From: UBA9619 sp964630665
GTDB lineage: Bacteria; Pseudomonadota; Gammaproteobacteria; Arenicellales; UBA868
Direction: 5' to 3'
NCBI GenBank assembly: GCA_964630665.1
Contig: CAZVVN010000009.1
Coordinates: 10,089 to 74,088 of the forward strand
DNA: 64,000 nt
The notes below the pieces were generated by a model, which searched no databases, was not told where the DNA came from, and was given only the letters and a program-made list of their open reading frames with translations. Shown piece after piece: positions 59,742 to 64,000 of this stretch; within the stretch, counting starts at the first letter, position 1; the number at the start of each line of letters is the position of its first letter. The translations under genes and the position numbers were made by a program.

Positions 59742-59924
59742 CTGCACCGCTCACAAGATCTCGTTTGAATCCCGCCGTGGGATTAAACCTACTGGATCCG
59801 ACGGCGATGCGTGACTACCTTGTGGTGGTTAGCCGGTGCCGGTCTACTTCTAGGATTGGAGACCGTATGACGTCTGATATCTGTCCGGCCATCGGCCGGC
59901 CGGAACGCGGGGTCTGAAGGCACA

Positions 59925-60665
59925 ATGCTTGATCTGGAGACCTGGCAATACGGAGCATTCGGGCTGATATTTGTCTGGAGTGGCTTCGTGCGATCCGGCC
60001 TGGGCTTCGGTGGTGCTGCCCTGGCGCTGCCCATGTTGCTACTGCTGGTGGACAATCCCCTCACGGTGATGCCAATTCTTGCTGTGCAGTTGCTGGTGTT
60101 CAGCGCGGTCAGTGTTGTTACCCGCCTGGATCAGGTGGATTGGCCTTATCTGCTCCGTTCTCTGCCGCTGTTGCTGCCGTTCACGATCGCCGGCGTATTG
60201 GGTCTGTTGAACCTGCCCGGTTCGATCCTCTCCATCATGGTCTACGCGATCAGTGCAACGTATGCCATCAGTTACCTGTCTGGGTTTGAATTCAAAAGCA
60301 AGAGTCAGCTTGCTGATCGGTGTCTTCTGGCTTTGGGAGGCTATGCCAGTGGCACCTCGCTGATTGGTGCACCACTGATCGCTGCGGTTTATCTTCGCCA
60401 TGTGCCCCGTGAACGACTTCGAGAAACACTGATCGTCCTTTGGGGTATTTTGGCGATCTTCAAAATGAGTGCTTTTATTTATGCCGGTGTCGACCTCCAA
60501 TTGCGCCACCAGGTGTGGCTGTTGCCATGCGCAACGCTCGGCCATTGCCTGGGTCTGTGGCTGCACCGGCAGTTGGTTAAAACACCAGGAGATCTCTTCA
60601 TGAGGGCGATAGGTGCAGGGCTTTTGACGGTGACCCTGGCTGGACTGTGGCTCAACTTCACATAG
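59925..60665 (+). CDS. TauE/SafE-family membrane permease (possible sulfite exporter)
   Basis: A 246-residue membrane protein with about eight helices. The motif GLGFGGAALALPMLLLLVD near the N-terminus matches the TauE/SafE family, as does the repeated segment LLALGGYASGTSLIGAPLIA. Family members export sulfite, sulfoacetate or other anions. In a Dsr organism a sulfite-export role is possible but not shown. It is separated by 183 bases from the upstream module and has no operon partner. Confidence 0.85.
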   Translation: MLDLETWQYGAFGLIFVWSGFVRSGLGFGGAALALPMLLLLVDNPLTVMPILAVQLLVFSAVSVVTRLDQVDWPYLLRSLPLLLPFTIAGVLGLLNLPGSILSIMVYAISATYAISYLSGFEFKSKSQLADRCLLALGGYASGTSLIGAPLIAAVYLRHVPRERLRETLIVLWGILAIFKMSAFIYAGVDLQLRHQVWLLPCATLGHCLGLWLHRQLVKTPGDLFMRAIGAGLLTVTLAGLWLNFT

Positions 60666-60759
60666 GCCGGATTCTATGCAGCCCAGCCTTAGCCTACAGT
60701 CCTTGCAGGGTATAATGCCGGCCCTTTACTGTGCTGACCCGATCTGACATCGATGTGTT

Positions 60760-62205
60760 ATGAGTGATACCCTGACAACCGCGACTGAGACACTGCTTGA
60801 ACCCGCCGGTCTTGGTCAAAGGGATATCGACGCCTTGATCTCTCGTCTGATGTCCAACCAGGTGGACTACGCTGACCTTTACTTTCAGTACAGTCGAAAC
60901 GAGGCATGGTCACTGGAGGACGGTGCAGTCAAGTCAGGCAGCCGGAGCACAGATCAGGGCGTGGGTGTGCGTGCCATCAGCGGAGAGAAGAGCGGCTTTG
61001 CTTATTCTGACGAGTTCCAGCTGCCGATACTGACCCGCGCGGCCGATGCGGCCCGCGCTATTGCCAGCACCGGCGGTCATGGGGGAGAGGCTGTTCAGTG
61101 GCACGACCGTCGGGACGTCCAGCTGTACAGCGCGTCTGACCCTCTGGGAAGCCTCGAGGACGCGGCCAAGGTCGCGCTGCTTGAGCAGGTGGAGGCCGAG
61201 GCGCGAGGCCAGGATCCGCGAGTCAGCCAGGTCATGGCCAGTCTGGCCGCATCACATGACGTCATACTGGTCGCCCGTCATGATGGGAGTGTCGCGGCAG
61301 ACATCCGCCCACTGGTCCGGCTCAACGTCAGCGTCATCGTGGAAAGCAATGGTCGGCGCGAGCAGGGCAGTGCTGGCGGTGGCGGCCGATTTGGATACGA
61401 CTGGTTCGGTGAAGATGGTCGGGCAATCGAATTTTCCCGGGAGGCGGTCCGCCAGGCACTGGTGAACCTGGAAGCGGTCGACTCGCCAGCAGGTACCATG
61501 ACTGTGGTTCTGGGTCCTGGTTGGCCCGGTATTCTCCTGCACGAGGCTATCGGACATGGGCTGGAGGGTGATTTCAACCGGAAGGGCAGCTCGGCTTTTT
61601 CCGGCCGCGTCGGTGAGCGGGTCGCCTCACCCCAGTGTACCGTTGTGGACAACGGGACACTGGGGGACAGGCGAGGCTCTCTTTCGGTAGATGATGAAGG
61701 CACCCCGTCGTCCTGCACGGTTCTGATCGAGGATGGCATCCTCAAGGGGTACTTGCAGGACACCCTCAATGCCCGGTTGATGGGAGTGACACCGACCGGC
61801 AACGGCCGTCGGGAATCATATGCCCACCTGCCGATGCCACGGATGACCAACACTTACATGCTGGCGGGCGAGTGCGACCCTGGGGACGTGATCGAATCGG
61901 TCGAGCATGGTTTGTACGCTGTCAATTTTGGCGGGGGTCAGGTCGACATCACCTCGGGCAAGTTTGTGTTCTCCGCCAGTGAGGCATATTTGATCGAGAA
62001 CGGCAGGGTGACGGCTCCAGTCAAGGGTGCGACCCTGATCGGTAATGGTCCGGATGTGCTCACCCGAGTATCGATGGTCGGTAATGACTTAGAGCTGGAC
62101 CCGGGTGTAGGAACGTGTGGCAAGGACGGTCAGAGTGTGCCCGTAGGCGTCGGTCAACCGACCCTCAGGATCGACGGACTAACCGTTGGTGGGGTCGAGG
62201 TTTGA
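60760..62205 (+). CDS. tldD: Metalloprotease TldD
   Basis: TldD, with PmbA, forms a zinc protease that degrades unfolded short peptides and matures some modified peptides. The 481-residue protein has the zinc motif HEAIGHGLEGD (as HExxxH) and SLSVDDEGTPS. It starts at ATG 60760 and is followed by pmbA after 30 bases. Confidence 0.96.
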   Translation: MSDTLTTATETLLEPAGLGQRDIDALISRLMSNQVDYADLYFQYSRNEAWSLEDGAVKSGSRSTDQGVGVRAISGEKSGFAYSDEFQLPILTRAADAARAIASTGGHGGEAVQWHDRRDVQLYSASDPLGSLEDAAKVALLEQVEAEARGQDPRVSQVMASLAASHDVILVARHDGSVAADIRPLVRLNVSVIVESNGRREQGSAGGGGRFGYDWFGEDGRAIEFSREAVRQALVNLEAVDSPAGTMTVVLGPGWPGILLHEAIGHGLEGDFNRKGSSAFSGRVGERVASPQCTVVDNGTLGDRRGSLSVDDEGTPSSCTVLIEDGILKGYLQDTLNARLMGVTPTGNGRRESYAHLPMPRMTNTYMLAGECDPGDVIESVEHGLYAVNFGGGQVDITSGKFVFSASEAYLIENGRVTAPVKGATLIGNGPDVLTRVSMVGNDLELDPGVGTCGKDGQSVPVGVGQPTLRIDGLTVGGVEV

Positions 62206-62235
62206 CCCAAACAGCGGTTACGGCTGGCCAATATC

Positions 62236-63588
62236 ATGGTTGAGAATAAGGAACCCGGAGACAGTGCCCTTGATCCGACGGCGCTCAGCGAGGTCGTCAG
62301 TCTAGCGCTGGCAGAGGCCAGTCAATGCGGTGCCAGTGCAGCAGAGGCTGCGTCAGCTCTCGGTCAGGGGCTGTCGGTTAACGTTCGTCTCGGTGAGATT
62401 GAAACGGTCGAGCACACCCGCGATCGCAGTCTGATCGTGACGGTCTATTTCGGGCAGCAGACAGGTAGCGCCAGCACTTCGGACTACGGGCTTGCATCGA
62501 TCAAGGAGACAGTACAGGCGGCCTGCAACATCGCGACCTACACCCAGGCCGATGAGTGCAATGGTCTGGCAGACGACAATCGACTGGCCACCGAGTTTCC
62601 TGACCTTGATCTCTACCATCCCTGGCTGCCGGCGGTCGACGAGGCCCGGGATATGGCCGTAGCCTGTGAGCAGGCAGCGCTGGAGCACGATAACAGAATC
62701 GAAAACTCGGAAGGGGCTTCGGTCAGCAGCCATGAGGGTTACGAGGTCTACGCGACTTCTACCGGTTTCCGGGGTGAGAACCGCAAGACCCGCCATGGAA
62801 TCAGCTGTTCGGTCATTGGCCAGGGGCAGGACGGGATGCAGCGTGATTACTGGTACAGCGCCGCGCGTAGAAAGGGCCAGATGGACTCGCCCGAGCACGT
62901 TGGGCTGGAGGCCGCCAGGCGAACGATCCGGCGGCTGGATGCGCGAAAGATCAAGACCTGCCAGGTGCCTGTTCTTTTCGAGGCGCCGGTGGCGTCCAGT
63001 CTTTTGTCTCACTTCATCGGTGCAGTCAGCGGCGGCGCGCTATATCGGCGGGCGTCTTTTCTCCTCGATCATGTTGGCCAACAGGTATTTCCGGAATTTG
63101 TACGTATTCATGAACAGCCCCTGCTCAAGGAGGCCATGGGCAGTGCGGTTTTCGACAGCGAAGGTGTTGCAACCGAAGCGAGTGATATCGTGACCGATGG
63201 TGTGTTGCAGCGCTATGTTCTGGGCTCCTATTCTGCGAGGCGACTTGGCCTTGTGACCACAGGTAATGCCGGCGGGGTGCACAATCTCACGATCGAACCC
63301 GGTAAACAGGGGCTGGCGGAACTCATCGCTAGCCTGGACAAGGGTTTGCTGGTCACCGAGTTGATCGGCTTTGGTGTCAATACGGTTACTGGAGATTATT
63401 CTCGCGGTGCATCTGGTTTCTGGGTAGAGCATGGGGAGATTCAATACCCGGTAGAAGAGGTGACTGTCGCCGGAAATTTGCGGGACATCTTCAAGAACCT
63501 TGCGGCTGTGGGTCTCGATGTCGATACCCGGCGCAACATTCGCTGTGGTTCTGTGCTGGTAGATGGACTGACAGTGGCCGGCGACTGA
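62236..63588 (+). CDS. pmbA: Metalloprotease PmbA (TldE)
   Basis: PmbA is the non-catalytic partner of TldD. The 450-residue protein has VNVRLGEIETVEHTRDRSL, the central RDYWYSAARR and the C-terminal GVNTVTGDYSRGASGFWVEH. It lacks the HExxxH zinc motif, as expected for PmbA. Confidence 0.95.
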   Translation: MVENKEPGDSALDPTALSEVVSLALAEASQCGASAAEAASALGQGLSVNVRLGEIETVEHTRDRSLIVTVYFGQQTGSASTSDYGLASIKETVQAACNIATYTQADECNGLADDNRLATEFPDLDLYHPWLPAVDEARDMAVACEQAALEHDNRIENSEGASVSSHEGYEVYATSTGFRGENRKTRHGISCSVIGQGQDGMQRDYWYSAARRKGQMDSPEHVGLEAARRTIRRLDARKIKTCQVPVLFEAPVASSLLSHFIGAVSGGALYRRASFLLDHVGQQVFPEFVRIHEQPLLKEAMGSAVFDSEGVATEASDIVTDGVLQRYVLGSYSARRLGLVTTGNAGGVHNLTIEPGKQGLAELIASLDKGLLVTELIGFGVNTVTGDYSRGASGFWVEHGEIQYPVEEVTVAGNLRDIFKNLAAVGLDVDTRRNIRCGSVLVDGLTVAGD

Positions 63589-63799
63589 CAGCTGTCAAGG
63601 CTGAGGGCGGTACTGTTATCGTAACGGTTGACCACTCGCTAAGCTTTTTCTTTGTGCCGGAGAATATGTTTATGGCACATTCTTTTAGTTCATACTTCTG
63701 AAGCCTAACCTTAATACCGGAATAGCCGGCATCTGGGGCACGCGGCTGAAGCAGCTGGACCCGTAAAGGCCGGCTGAACCCAACACACCCAAACTCACC

Positions 63800-64000
63800 A
63801 TGGACAGCATGCTGCAGAATTTCAGCGGGCAATTCCATCTTCTGGGGGCGTCGTTTTCGGATCGAGAATCCCACACGGTCGGTGGTCTGGTGACTGCGCG
63901 GTTGCGAAGAATTCCAAGAACCGGAGACCATATCGAGGAATCCGAATGGCGGATCGTCGTGGAAGAGGCGAGCGAACGTGTCGCCGTTCGACTGCGTGTG
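63800..64000 (+). CDS. CorC/HlyC-type transporter-associated domain, partial at window end
   Basis: The frame from ATG 63800 runs off the window and is readable for 67 residues. It matches the C-terminal CorC_HlyC domain: HTVGGLVTARLRRIPRTGDH and WRIVVEEASERVAVRLRV. A stop at 63764 in the same frame shows that no CBS or membrane domain precedes it in this frame, so it is either a stand-alone domain or the remainder of a broken gene. The 211 bases after pmbA hold nothing else that I recognise. Confidence 0.6.
   Translation, partial: MDSMLQNFSGQFHLLGASFSDRESHTVGGLVTARLRRIPRTGDHIEESEWRIVVEEASERVAVRLRV

Overview
The window is about 64 kb of moderately GC-rich bacterial chromosome, gene-dense and with no rRNA, tRNA, insertion sequence or CRISPR array that I can see. 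Housekeeping gene order (leuS-lptE-holA, nadD-rsfS-rlmH, kdsD-lptC-lptA-lptB-rpoN-hpf-ptsN-rapZ, a BolA gene next to murA, hisBHAF beside tatABC, tldD-pmbA) and a complete oxidative dsr operon point to a sulfur-oxidising gammaproteobacterium. A run of exactly 100 N flanked by identical 55-bp ends shows that this is a scaffold, probably from a metagenome.

Layout. 1-7026: leuS tail, lptE, holA, proA, nadD, rsfS, rlmH, maf, rng and a small secreted protein, all on the plus strand. 7075-7860 (minus): a TusA/DsrE2 sulfur-carrier pair. 8195-9646: an M48 protease with TPR repeats. 9870-15039: soxXYZA, a terminator, soxB, a small acidic Cys-containing secreted protein and a periplasmic rhodanese, closed by a strong terminator. 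soxCD is absent. 15166-18105: a block of poorly known genes between sox and dsr, including a minus-strand operon of a TauD/TfdA-type dioxygenase, a very small protein, a Cas6 (Cmx6-like) RAMP protein with no CRISPR array, and two unknown proteins. 18508-31035: dsrABEFHCMKLJOPNR, in the order known from purple sulfur bacteria. dsrM is broken only by the assembly gap. 31290-32824: a soluble NarX/NarL-like two-component pair.

32884-41986 (minus): a PTS-Ntr / rpoN / LPS-transport cluster (kdsD, lptC, an LptA-SH3 fusion, lptB, rpoN, hpf, ptsN, rapZ, HPr, enzyme I, and an S24-like protein that appears to lack its catalytic lysine). 42082-46775: a DUF72-like protein, an RND/MMPL permease with an MlaC-like lipid carrier, BolA and a monothiol glutaredoxin. 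46913-53617: murA and hisD, C, B, H, A, F. 53949-55459: tatABC. 55578-57156: a kinase-like / PP2C pair. 57298-59741: a NodU-type carbamoyltransferase with SxtJ and a 50-residue membrane protein. 59925-63588: a TauE/SafE permease, tldD and pmbA. The window ends in a CorC/HlyC-type domain.

How the genes work together (inference from known families): thiosulfate would be bound to SoxYZ by SoxAX, and SoxB would release sulfate. Without SoxCD the sulfane sulfur would be deposited as zero-valent sulfur, brought into the cytoplasm, passed through TusA, DsrE2, DsrEFH and DsrC, and oxidised to sulfite by reverse DsrAB. DsrL and the DsrMKJOP membrane complex handle the electrons, and TauE/SafE may export sulfite or a related anion. 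TatABC would export SoxY, SoxB and DsrO, which all carry twin-arginine-like N-termini.
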